This document shows, piece by piece, positions 27,022 through 34,610 of a stretch of 43,516 nucleotides of DNA. The notes below the pieces were generated by a model that worked only from the letters and a program-made list of their open reading frames with translations, was not told the DNA's origin and ran no database searches. The DNA lies in assembly GCA_964628385.1 (NCBI GenBank), contig CAZVOD010000036.1, positions 1 through 43,516 on the forward strand. Direction: 5' to 3'. The position numbers and the translations under genes are program-made. Position 1 is the stretch's first letter; every line of letters begins with the position of its first letter. The stretch comes from JANQPA01 sp964628385 (lineage in GTDB: Bacteria > Bacteroidota > Bacteroidia > Chitinophagales > Saprospiraceae).

Positions 27022-27050
27022 TTGCTAATGATGTTTTAACGGTAAGTTTG
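27022..27050 (+). promoter_or_regulatory. trmD promoter (TTG - 18 bp - TAAGTTTG)
   Basis: TTG at 27022-27024 and TAAGTTTG at 27043-27050 are separated by 18 bp, a near-ideal Bacteroidota sigma-ABfr-type promoter. Transcription would begin near 27056, giving a leader of about 45 nt before ATG 27101. It excludes the longer open frame beginning at 27050. Confidence 0.7.
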
Positions 27051-27100
27051 TGGTTATACAAAACTTATCTTTTTTTTGTGGCAATTCGCAATTTTTTATT

Positions 27101-27775
27101 ATGAGAATAGATATACTGTCAGTCTTACCAGAGCTACTTCAAAGTCCACTTCAGCATTCTATCATGAAGCGGGCAAGGGATAAAGGATTACTGGAAGTAG
27201 TAATACATGACCTTCGGGCTTATGGTTTGGGGCCTCATCAACAGCTGGATGATTATCAGTACGGGGGGGGGGCTGGAATGGTTATGATGATAGAACCCGT
27301 CTTGACTTGTATTGAAGCTCTACAAGAGCAGAGATCCTATGATGAAATTATATTCGTGACGCCCGATGGAGAGCAGTTTGATCAAAAAATGGCTAATCAG
27401 CTTTCGCTGAAAGGTAACTTGATCATATTATGCGGGCACTACAAAGGTATTGATGAACGGCTAAGAGAGCATATTATTACCAAAGAAATTACCATTGGCG
27501 ACTATGTACTTTCCGGCGGAGAGTTACCGGCCGCCGTTCTCGTAGATGCTATTGGCCGTCTGCTACCCGGGGTACTTGGCGACGAGACATCTGCACTTTT
27601 TGATTCTTTTCAGGATAACCTGCTGGCTCCACCAGTCTACACCCGGCCATCAGAATATCGAGGCTGGAAGGTTCCCGATATCCTGCTTTCGGGTAATTTC
27701 CCAAAAATTGAGGAGTGGCGGTACGAAAAAGCCCTGGAACGTACCCAAAAGCGCCGTCCGGACTTATTAGAATAA
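27101..27775 (+). CDS. trmD: tRNA (guanine-N1)-methyltransferase
   Basis: This 224-residue SPOUT-class enzyme methylates G37 of tRNAs that read CNN codons, with S-adenosylmethionine. The motifs are complete: MRIDILSVLPELL at the start, DDYQYGGGAGMVM (substrate site), LCGHYKGIDERL (trefoil knot), IGDYVLSGGELPA (AdoMet loop) and the C-terminal PVYTRPSEYRGWKVPDILLSG. I set the start at ATG 27101 because it begins the conserved N-terminus and lies 50 bp after a strong promoter. The codons for Y-G-G-G-A contain a run of ten G (27263-27272) in an otherwise moderate-GC gene. The neighbouring ribosomal genes usually found with trmD in other phyla are not here. Confidence 0.96.
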   Translation: MRIDILSVLPELLQSPLQHSIMKRARDKGLLEVVIHDLRAYGLGPHQQLDDYQYGGGAGMVMMIEPVLTCIEALQEQRSYDEIIFVTPDGEQFDQKMANQLSLKGNLIILCGHYKGIDERLREHIITKEITIGDYVLSGGELPAAVLVDAIGRLLPGVLGDETSALFDSFQDNLLAPPVYTRPSEYRGWKVPDILLSGNFPKIEEWRYEKALERTQKRRPDLLE

Positions 27776-27801
27776 ATGGGAATGATCAAGACAGGTCATT
27801 T

Positions 27802-28284
27802 TTATTTTTTTAGTTCCGCCAGGGTTTGGTATAAGGTGCCATCTCTGGAAATTAACGCTCCTTTCTGGATGAGTTCAAAGATATCCCGGTTACGGTCTTT
27901 TTTATATTCTCTTTCTGCTTGGAAAAACTGTATGCTAGCCCCCGAATTCTTTATTTGCTGCATCATGGTGGCGGGGTCAGCATTTTGGGTGAAGTCAAAT
28001 GCAGTAGCTCCTTTTACTAGCAGTCCAATTAACAGGACTTTGTCTTCCAGGCATTTGTACAAATGTAGCTCTTTAGGAAGTTTTTGCTCCAGGTACTCTA
28101 CCTTACCAAGAACACGCTCCATGATTATGTCGCTGAATTGCTCAATAAAGGCTTCAGCCTTTTTGGGTTGCTTTTCCTTGATCTCTTCCCACATATCACT
28201 GGAAATAGATTGGGACGACAGATAGATAATAAATTCTTTTTCCATTTCCTGAAGTTCTTCCAGGCTGAGTCTGCGATATTTCAT
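27802..28284 (-). CDS. DUF6495-like conserved protein
   Basis: This 160-residue acidic, mostly helical cytoplasmic protein begins MKYRRLSLEELQEMEKEFI and carries SDMWEEIKEKQPKKAEAFIEQFSDIIMERVL. It resembles the Bacteroidota family I recall as DUF6495, which has no assigned function; that match is from memory of its opening pattern, not a search. There is no signal peptide or membrane segment. It is convergent with trmD (26-bp gap) and divergent from the TerC gene. Confidence 0.75.
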   Translation of the reverse strand: MKYRRLSLEELQEMEKEFIIYLSSQSISSDMWEEIKEKQPKKAEAFIEQFSDIIMERVLGKVEYLEQKLPKELHLYKCLEDKVLLIGLLVKGATAFDFTQNADPATMMQQIKNSGASIQFFQAEREYKKDRNRDIFELIQKGALISRDGTLYQTLAELKK

Positions 28285-28405
28285 GATTTTTATTTTTCTT
28301 GGATGCGTTTCGTAACTTTATCCTGGCTTGATGACAAGCGAGGGTATATTTTGATGGCTTTTTTGTTGATTAGTCAAATCACTTCACTAACAAATACATA
28401 GCACT

Positions 28406-29245
28406 ATGGATTTTACAATGCCCGATTTTGGTGGCGCGGAAGTTTGGATGAGTTTATTGACCCTAACTTTCCTTGAGATCGTTCTTGGAATTGATAATAT
28501 CATTTTCATTTCCATCTCTTCTAATAAATTACCGGAAGAGGAGCGTCCGAAAGCCACGAGCATAGGTTTAATATTGGCAATGCTTTTAAGAGTAGTCCTT
28601 TTATTTGGAGTATCTTGGCTGGCCGCTCTAAATGAGCCTTTATTTTCAATTGATATGACCGGTATTCACGGCGGGTTTTCGGGCCAAAGCCTTATTTTGT
28701 TTGCGGGAGGGATTTTTCTTCTGTATAAGAGTACCACAGAAATTCGCCATAAATTGGAAGGAAGTCATCATGAAGCTGAAGGAGGAAAAAAGAAAACAGC
28801 GACGCTTTTGCAGGTTATTTTGCAGATTACTCTTATCAACATAGTTTTCTCGTTTGACTCTATTTTGACGGCAGTAGGAATGACTAATGGGCTACAGGGA
28901 GCCTTGATTATTATGATTATTGCCGTAGTAATATCTGTATTGATAATGATGATATTTGCCAATCCGGTAGCTGATTTTGTTAATAAACACCCTACTATAC
29001 AAATGTTGGCTATGGCCTTTTTAATCCTCATTGGTTTTATGTTGATTGCCGAGGGGGCTCACCTGGCTCACCTAGTGATCGCAGGAACAGAGGTCGGAGC
29101 GGTACCTAAGGGGTATTTGTATTTTGCTATTGCATTTTCTCTCCTTGTAGAATTTTTGAATATGCGTTTGCGTAAGAATAAGGGCAAGCCTGTAAAGCTA
29201 AATACTTACAGCGAAGAAGCTGCCCGGGAGGGAGTAATTAAATAA
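28406..29245 (+). CDS. TerC family integral membrane protein
   Basis: This 279-residue polytopic membrane protein of the TerC/Alx family has about seven membrane segments. The two hallmark acidic motifs are FLEIVLGIDNIIFISI (about 17-32) and VFSFDSILTAVGMT (about 147-160), with a charged cytoplasmic His/Lys-rich loop between (EGSHHEAEGGKKK). Members are linked to tellurite resistance and, more generally, to Mn efflux or metal supply for exported proteins; the exact role here is open. It is monocistronic, divergent from the DUF6495-like gene, with a perfect inverted repeat downstream. Confidence 0.92.
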   Translation: MDFTMPDFGGAEVWMSLLTLTFLEIVLGIDNIIFISISSNKLPEEERPKATSIGLILAMLLRVVLLFGVSWLAALNEPLFSIDMTGIHGGFSGQSLILFAGGIFLLYKSTTEIRHKLEGSHHEAEGGKKKTATLLQVILQITLINIVFSFDSILTAVGMTNGLQGALIIMIIAVVISVLIMMIFANPVADFVNKHPTIQMLAMAFLILIGFMLIAEGAHLAHLVIAGTEVGAVPKGYLYFAIAFSLLVEFLNMRLRKNKGKPVKLNTYSEEAAREGVIK

Positions 29246-29263
29246 AAACCTATCTTCAGGTGA

Positions 29264-29302
29264 TAAGATTGCAAGGTGCCGAATTAGCACCTTGCAATCT
29301 TA
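29264..29302. terminator. Perfect 16-bp inverted repeat between convergent genes
   Basis: TAAGATTGCAAGGTGC (29264-29279) and GCACCTTGCAATCTTA (29287-29302) are exact reverse complements around a 7-nt loop. It lies 19 bp after the TerC stop and 50 bp before the convergent end of the glycosyltransferase gene. There is no T-run on either side, so it may be a U-tract-less terminator or an RNA 3'-end stabiliser. Confidence 0.6.
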
Positions 29303-29351
29303 GATGTTATGTCAGCATACAAGTACACTCGTATTTTCTAGTACTCAAAAC

Positions 29352-30959
29352 TTACAACCACCTGATCAGGGCAAATTCATGACCACCTTGCGAAAACTCC
29401 ATGATCAGGTCGTACTCTCCCTGTAAATCTGCTTTCTTAGCTATGAAATAAGCCCGGGGAAATTTCTGAGGCTCGTAGCGCAGGACACCCTCCCTTAAAT
29501 AGTCTAAATAATAGACTGTAATGAAAGAAATATCAAACTCGTTGATAATCGTTTTTTGATGAGGCCAGTAAAGGTACAGGGGGGCTTCTTCCACAATTTG
29601 CTGGATAGCTATAGCGGTATCGCGGGCTTTTTGCGCATCTGTATCATGATCTCGCTGCGGAAGGATAGTCAGATCAAAAATTATTCGGGCCAGCGCTGTG
29701 GTAATAATCAGCGTAGCAATAGCCGGAATTTTATTTCTCCAAAATAAATACCCCAGTCCTAAAAAGGCCACTGCACCCAGTACCGAAAGGGGAATCCGGT
29801 AGCTTAAAAAATAAAAATCAGGAATAAAACTGATCCCTATTGACCCTACTACCAGCAGGCCACAGAGTACCAATAAAAAGATATTGAAAAAGCGATGCGG
29901 CCAGGCTTGTAGGTCTTTTTCCTGGTGGTAGGCAAAAAGTAGTAAAATGCTGAGCAACGGATAAATCATGTAGATATACCGCTGCCGACTACCCGGCGAT
30001 AGCCAGTACACAGCAATATTAATGAGGGCCATCCAAAAGCAAAATCTGATAAAAGGATGTTCTTGTATAGCATGATAAAGATTCTTTCTAAAAATAAAAA
30101 TGATGAGTATTCCTCCGGGAAGCAAGTCTACCCAGGTATTGATCGGGAAGGTCAATAAGTGCAGCAGGAGAGCGGTCAGTCCATTGCCGGCGAGGGTTCT
30201 TTTGCTAGATTCTCCCCAGAGCCGCTCCAGAAAAGGCCATGGGTCTGCGTACTGGGCATAAATATAGTAGTAGCCCCCGGTCAAAATAAAAAACAAGAGT
30301 ATTCCCAAAATGTGTTTAGGATAAAAAAGGTGGAAAAAGCGCCGGGTATAAATAAAGTAAGTCAATAAAGACAGGGCCGTAAAGACCAGCGAGGGCAGGC
30401 CCTTCGTCAAGAAACCTATACTGGTCAGCAGGTATACCATTAAAAAGAGGGTATAGTGCTGATTTTTTTGGTCAAAGTGAAATATGGTGAAGAATAAGCT
30501 CAACGTTAGCAGCGAATAAAACAGGTCGATCTCGGCAAGAGTGGAAAAATAAAAGAAGATACCTGCTGAAGTGATACTCAGCAGACCAGCTTGCAAGCCA
30601 AAACGCTGATTAACATACCTTTTTCCCATCCCATAAATCAAAAGAGCTATGCCAATAGTGGAGAAAACTGTAGGCAGGCGCATGGCCCATTCTGAAAAGC
30701 CACCGCATATAAAAGCACTCAGAACAAGCAACCAATTAAAGAAGGGCGGTTTGTTGTAGTAGGGTTGGCCTAATTGTGTGGGTACCCAAAGGTTGTTATT
30801 GTCCAGCAATTCCATAGCTATAAAAGCCCGGCGGGGTTCTTCCAAAAACAGAGGTTGTAACCCCATAAACAGAAATAAGCCTACTACTACCAGTCCGAAA
30901 GACAGCCACAGCCATTTTATGGGGCTTAGCAAATAATTGGTATCAAAATGTTGTTCCAT
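29352..30959 (-). CDS. Glycosyltransferase family 39 / ArnT-like membrane protein
   Basis: This 535-residue integral membrane glycosyltransferase uses a polyprenyl-phosphate sugar donor and faces the periplasm. The family signature follows the first membrane helix: LEEPRRAFIAMELLDNNNLW, VPTQLGQPYYNKPPFFNWL. About ten more hydrophobic segments follow up to residue 430, then a soluble C-terminal domain (about 440-535). The acceptor (lipid A, protein or surface glycan) cannot be told from sequence. I place the start at ATG 30959 (MEQHFDTNY); the frame extends to an ATG at 31073, but its extra 38 residues run into the dispersed palindromic repeat at 31018-31263 and have no helix. Confidence 0.88.
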   Translation of the reverse strand: MEQHFDTNYLLSPIKWLWLSFGLVVVGLFLFMGLQPLFLEEPRRAFIAMELLDNNNLWVPTQLGQPYYNKPPFFNWLLVLSAFICGGFSEWAMRLPTVFSTIGIALLIYGMGKRYVNQRFGLQAGLLSITSAGIFFYFSTLAEIDLFYSLLTLSLFFTIFHFDQKNQHYTLFLMVYLLTSIGFLTKGLPSLVFTALSLLTYFIYTRRFFHLFYPKHILGILLFFILTGGYYYIYAQYADPWPFLERLWGESSKRTLAGNGLTALLLHLLTFPINTWVDLLPGGILIIFIFRKNLYHAIQEHPFIRFCFWMALINIAVYWLSPGSRQRYIYMIYPLLSILLLFAYHQEKDLQAWPHRFFNIFLLVLCGLLVVGSIGISFIPDFYFLSYRIPLSVLGAVAFLGLGYLFWRNKIPAIATLIITTALARIIFDLTILPQRDHDTDAQKARDTAIAIQQIVEEAPLYLYWPHQKTIINEFDISFITVYYLDYLREGVLRYEPQKFPRAYFIAKKADLQGEYDLIMEFSQGGHEFALIRWL

Positions 30960-31017
30960 AAAGAATGATTCAAAAGGAGCAGCAAAATGACAAAACTTAT
31001 TCAAGTCACCAAATTTT

Positions 31018-31263
31018 AGACTTGTTTCGGAGGGGTAGAATAGAGGTGAAATTGAATTGTTTTTTTTATACACGAAGGCTTTTGCGCTCAGAAGGGTAGG
31101 GTTCCCTTGTGAGCTTCAGACGCGCTAAGCGACTGATAAAAGGCACAGTGTGTAAGATGACTGAGTGAACCTGTAAGGTGAATGCCCTGTGGGCATTCAA
31201 GCGAAGGAACGCGACAGCGCATCAATCAATTTAAACCTGTTTTAGTACCTGCGAAACAAGTCT
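31018..31263. repeat. Dispersed palindromic repeat, copy C (246 bp, with internal insertion)
   Basis: The ends AGACTTGTTTCGGAGGGG and ...TAGTACCTGCGAAACAAGTCT match copies A and B, as do the adjoining interior parts (GTAGAATAGAGGTGAAA; ACCTGTTTTAGTACC). About 180 bp in the middle (about 31056-31235) are absent from the other copies and contain a hairpin GAATGCCC-TGT-GGGCATTC near 31180-31198 and other GC-rich short inverted repeats (GCGCTAAGCG). It fills the divergent spacer between the glycosyltransferase and DoxX genes. Confidence 0.75.
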
Positions 31264-31316
31264 TTTAATTACTTTTGAACTTCCTGCCAAAATTGAGTTT
31301 TAATAAAAAAAGATTT

Positions 31317-31712
31317 ATGAGCTTAAAAAATACAGACTTTGGACTATTAATACTTCGATTGACATTTGGGGTATCTATGATTTATGGGCACGGGGCTGGT
31401 AAATTAACGCGCCTGTTCAGTGGAGAAGAGATTACCTTTTTTGACCCCTTTGGTATAGGAGATTTTGCTTGCCTGGCTTTGGTAGTATTTGCTGAAGTAC
31501 TATGTGCTGGTTTGGTGGCTATTGGCTTTTTGACTCGCCTGGCTACTATTCCGTTGATTATCGCTATGTCAGTAGCTGTTTTTATGGCTAATGCCGGTGA
31601 GCCTTTTGCAAAGCTGGAAAAAGCACTGCTGTTTTTGATGGTATTTGTGGCGCTGGCTATCACCGGGCCGGGTAAATTTTCTATCGATGCACTAATCAAA
31701 AAGAATAAATAA
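31317..31712 (+). CDS. DoxX family membrane protein
   Basis: This 131-residue protein has four predicted membrane segments, with LLILRLTFGVSMIYGHGAGKL at the start (the family's typical R...H/G pattern), LALVVFAEVLCAGLVAIGFL, and TIPLIIAMSVAVFMAN. DoxX-family proteins are small quinone-linked or redox-related membrane proteins; the specific role is unknown. I set the start at ATG 31317; a TTG at 31275 in the same frame would add 14 residues. It is followed immediately (no gap) by the ApbE gene, so the two are probably one operon. Confidence 0.88.
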   Translation: MSLKNTDFGLLILRLTFGVSMIYGHGAGKLTRLFSGEEITFFDPFGIGDFACLALVVFAEVLCAGLVAIGFLTRLATIPLIIAMSVAVFMANAGEPFAKLEKALLFLMVFVALAITGPGKFSIDALIKKNK

Positions 31713-32780
31713 ATGCGTTGGCTTACTCTTATTTATATCACTGCGTTATTTGTAGCTGCATCAGCCTGTCAGGCCCCCTCCGATGGCGAGGCAACATTGT
31801 ATTTGCAGTTGAAGGGAGAAACAATGGGGACTTACTATGCTATTACTTATGGAGATGAACAGCAAAGAGACTTTAAGGCTTCGATTGATTCTTTGTTAAA
31901 GGTAATTAATAGCGAAGTCAATACTTATGATCCTTCTTCAACTATTTCGAGGTTTAATCAGGCCGAAGAAAAATGGCCAGTAGCAGTTGGTGAAAGTCAA
32001 AAGTTACATTTTACTAATAATTTTGAACTGGCTAAAAAAATAGTAGCTCTCTCCGGAGAAGCACTGGATCCTACAGTTATGCCTTTGGTAAACTATTGGG
32101 GTTTTGGTTATGAAAAAAAGGAGGCTGTTACTGCCGTGGATAGTAATAGAGTAGACTCACTCATGAGTTTTGTGGGGATGGGTAAAGTAGGCATGCTCAC
32201 TAATGGTGATACTACCTTTTTGGTCAAAGATTTACCGGGTGTTCAACTGGACTTTAGCGCTCTGGCAAAGGGCTATGCCGTTGATAAAATCGGCGAGTTT
32301 TTATTTACCAAAAATATAAACAACTACCTCGTAGAAATAGGCGGGGAAGTCGTTTGTCGTGGGGTGAACGCCAAAGGCCAAATCTGGAATATCGCCATCA
32401 ATGATCCAAGGCCGGGAGCAGGACTTTCTGATTTTGTAGCTGTTCTTCCACTGGATAATAAAGGGATGGCTACTTCAGGAAATTACAGGAATTTTTATGA
32501 GGTAGATGGAAAAAAATACGGGCATACCATTAATCCTAAAACTGGCTTTCCGGAAAAGCATGAGTTAATCAGTGCCTCTATCGTGGCCATGGATTGTATG
32601 ACTGCCGATGCACTGGCAACAGCCTGTATGGTTAAAGGGCCTAATGGTGCTTTTGAAATGATTGAAGAAATGAAAAATGTCGATGGTTTTTTCGTCTACA
32701 GAAAGGATGGAACGGAGTTGGATTTCAAATATACGGAAGGCCTGAGCCAATTTTTTGAAGAGCAGAAGCTTAATGAATAA
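31713..32780 (+). CDS. apbE: FAD:protein FMN transferase
   Basis: This 355-residue lipoprotein enzyme covalently attaches FMN from FAD to Thr/Ser of target proteins outside the cytoplasm. The signal peptide ends at the lipobox SAC (C19). The family motifs are all present: GETMGTYYAITYGD, ALDPTVMPLVNYWGFG, LDFSALAKGYAVDKIG, YLVEIGGEVVCRG, GHTINPKTGFP and DCMTADALATACMV (the metal-binding Asp/Thr cluster). It begins on the base after the DoxX stop. The flavinylated target is not in this window. The plus-strand run continues 21 bp later with the exonuclease gene. Confidence 0.95.
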   Translation: MRWLTLIYITALFVAASACQAPSDGEATLYLQLKGETMGTYYAITYGDEQQRDFKASIDSLLKVINSEVNTYDPSSTISRFNQAEEKWPVAVGESQKLHFTNNFELAKKIVALSGEALDPTVMPLVNYWGFGYEKKEAVTAVDSNRVDSLMSFVGMGKVGMLTNGDTTFLVKDLPGVQLDFSALAKGYAVDKIGEFLFTKNINNYLVEIGGEVVCRGVNAKGQIWNIAINDPRPGAGLSDFVAVLPLDNKGMATSGNYRNFYEVDGKKYGHTINPKTGFPEKHELISASIVAMDCMTADALATACMVKGPNGAFEMIEEMKNVDGFFVYRKDGTELDFKYTEGLSQFFEEQKLNE

Positions 32781-32801
32781 AATACCTAATATTTTTGTAA
32801 A

Positions 32802-33629
32802 ATGGAATTTAAACTAGGCCGAGACTTATGCTTTTTTGATATTGAAGCTACGGGCTTAAATGTTATCAAGGATAGAATCATTCAAATAGCTATCATTAAA
32901 TATTCTGCTAAGGGTAAAGAACCAGAGGAGCTTTCGTTACTCATTAATCCTGGTATACCTATTTCCCTGGAGGCAATTTCTGTTCACGGGATTACGCCAA
33001 AGGATGTGGCCAAAAAGCCTACCTTTCAGCAGGTGGCCGATCAGATTTACGACTTTATTGGTAATGCTGATCTGGCAGGTTATAATTCAAACCGATTTGA
33101 TATTCCTATCCTGATGGAAGAATTTTCAAGGGTAGGAATAGATTTTGATGTGAGCAAAAGGCGTACAATAGATGTACAGCGTATTTTTTACAAGATGGAG
33201 CCGCGTACCCTGAAGGCCGCGCTGAAGTTTTATTGTGGAAAAGAAATGGAGGATGCACACGATGCGCTGGTAGATGTACGGGCAACAGTAGATGTATTCA
33301 AAGGGCAACTCAAAAAATACGAAGGAATAGATTACGTTGATGAAGACGATAATGTGATCAAAAATCCGGTGCGTAATGATATGCAGATGGTCCATGAATT
33401 TACGAACGATAATCGTTTTTTGGATGCCACACAACGCTTGAAGGTAGATGTTGATGGAACACCTGTTTTTGCTTTTGGCAAGTACCAGGGAAAGCCCGTT
33501 GCGGAGACACTTGTTAAAGATCGCCAGTATTATAATTGGATGCTCAATAAAGAGTTTTCAAGTCAGGTCAAGCAAATTATCAAAAGGCTGGTGAAGGATT
33601 ATGAAAAAGAACAAAGAAATAAGGAATAA
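32802..33629 (+). CDS. DnaQ-like 3'-5' exonuclease (DEDDh)
   Basis: This 275-residue cytoplasmic exonuclease has metal-binding residues D13 and E15 in FFDIEATGL, a third Asp in YNSNRFDIPILMEEF, and the His/Asp pair in EDAHDALVDVRATVDVF, all expected for the DEDDh proofreading family. The C-terminal 60 residues form a small domain (PVFAFGKYQGKPVAETL...YYNWMLNKEFS) like the DUF3820/exonuclease-associated fold. It is likely a DNA repair or RNA-trimming nuclease. The last 29 bp overlap the start of the first MbnP-like gene in another frame, which suggests translational coupling. Confidence 0.92.
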   Translation: MEFKLGRDLCFFDIEATGLNVIKDRIIQIAIIKYSAKGKEPEELSLLINPGIPISLEAISVHGITPKDVAKKPTFQQVADQIYDFIGNADLAGYNSNRFDIPILMEEFSRVGIDFDVSKRRTIDVQRIFYKMEPRTLKAALKFYCGKEMEDAHDALVDVRATVDVFKGQLKKYEGIDYVDEDDNVIKNPVRNDMQMVHEFTNDNRFLDATQRLKVDVDGTPVFAFGKYQGKPVAETLVKDRQYYNWMLNKEFSSQVKQIIKRLVKDYEKEQRNKE

Positions 33630-34524
33630 TACAAATAAAGGATTGCTCCGCGGGCAATGGAGGCAGCTTTTGCTTGGTAGTTTACTGCTAGTCTTGTTGC
33701 CGGGATGCTTCGAGCCGGAAGAGGGTTGCCTGGATGTGGAAGCCCTTAATTATGATATCGATGCAGATTCAGAATGTGACGGTTGTTGCGTAGCTCCTAC
33801 CATGACGCTAGGAGTGCGACATAGATTTGTTGTTGATGATGTTGTTAACCGGGTATTTCCTCATAGCTCTGTTTTTGATCCTTCTACTCATCTGGACGAT
33901 TTTGGACAGGCTTTTCAGTTTAAGGAAATTCGGTATTTCCTCTCTAATTTACGTTTGTCTAGAGTCAACGGGACTCACCTAGGAGCTCTGGATTCTCTGT
34001 TGATTGCTTTGGATGATGGCCGGGTCACCTCCACGGCAGTGGTAGAAAATAATTTTGCCCTAGTAGAGTCCAGTATCTTGTCTGATTATGATATCGGAAG
34101 AATCAGAGGCAATGGAAGCTTTACTTCTCTGGATTTTATTTTTGGAGTAGCCGAACCCGCCGATGAAGCGCTCATCGGTGAGTTGCCGGACGATCATCCC
34201 CTGAATGATTCTACTATGTACATTAGTACAAAAGAAGGATTATTGTTTTTGGATATGGAGATATATACAGACACCATTGCCAGCCAACGGGATTCGTTGA
34301 GGGTTCAGCTTGATAACACCGACTTGCTAAGTGCTCTGAGTTTGCCGGTAGATTTTATGCTTAATCCGGGATTTAATGTGGAAATAGTCCTTCAGGCCGA
34401 TTACGCAAGTATGTTACAGGGCGTAAATGTTCGCTCAGATAATGCCGCTACTATCCGCCAAAAAATTGTCGATAATCTGCCAAATCTCTTTTCTGTAACA
34501 GAGATCACTTCCAATAATGATTAG
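33601..34524 (+). CDS. MbnP-like lipoprotein, paralogue 1 (lacks the usual Trp)
   Basis: This 307-residue outer lipoprotein has its lipobox at LLPGC (C36). Residues 42-63 form a short Cys/Asp motif (GCLDVEALNYD... CDGCC) common in Bacteroidota surface lipoproteins. The rest resembles the MbnP family: FKEIRYFLSNLRLS (about 107-120), a central IGRIRG...LDFIFGV, then DDHPLNDSTMYI...LLFLDMEIY and a C-terminal beta region. In MbnP the MYW segment carries the tryptophan that becomes kynurenine; here it is M206-Y207-I208, and no Trp exists anywhere after W20 of the signal peptide. It overlaps the exonuclease gene by 29 bp and precedes a second MbnP-like gene and two diheme peroxidase-like genes. Copper binding is inference from the family. 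Confidence 0.82.
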   Translation: MKKNKEIRNNTNKGLLRGQWRQLLLGSLLLVLLPGCFEPEEGCLDVEALNYDIDADSECDGCCVAPTMTLGVRHRFVVDDVVNRVFPHSSVFDPSTHLDDFGQAFQFKEIRYFLSNLRLSRVNGTHLGALDSLLIALDDGRVTSTAVVENNFALVESSILSDYDIGRIRGNGSFTSLDFIFGVAEPADEALIGELPDDHPLNDSTMYISTKEGLLFLDMEIYTDTIASQRDSLRVQLDNTDLLSALSLPVDFMLNPGFNVEIVLQADYASMLQGVNVRSDNAATIRQKIVDNLPNLFSVTEITSNND

Positions 34525-34527
34525 TTA

Positions 34528-34544
34528 GTTGTATCTTATACAAC
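34528..34544. promoter_or_regulatory. Short perfect hairpin between the MbnP-like genes
   Basis: GTTGTAT-CTT-ATACAAC has perfect 7-bp arms, 4 bp after the first MbnP-like stop and 67 bp before the second gene. No T-run follows directly. It may be an operator or an mRNA-stability element separating the two messages. Confidence 0.4.
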
Positions 34545-34610
34545 AATAACTTCGGTAGTTCTCTTGAATTACCAGAGGTCTTGTTGGTTTTTTCATAAAA
34601 AATATCATCC

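Noticed and set aside
27050..27100. Longer trmD start at 27050
   Set aside because: It would begin on the last base of the promoter -7 element; the conserved MRIDIL N-terminus starts at 27101.
27776..28225. 149-codon plus-strand frame opposite the DUF6495-like gene
   Set aside because: It is the antisense of a gene with a coherent helical protein pattern and a normal start; the plus-strand product looks random.
30960..31073. Longer start for the glycosyltransferase at 31073
   Set aside because: The added 38 residues are translated from the end of a dispersed repeat and the spacer.
32790..32797. TATTTTTG as promoter of the exonuclease gene
   Set aside because: It ends 4 bp before the ATG, leaving no leader, and there is no -33 TTG; the gene is probably read from the DoxX-ApbE transcript.
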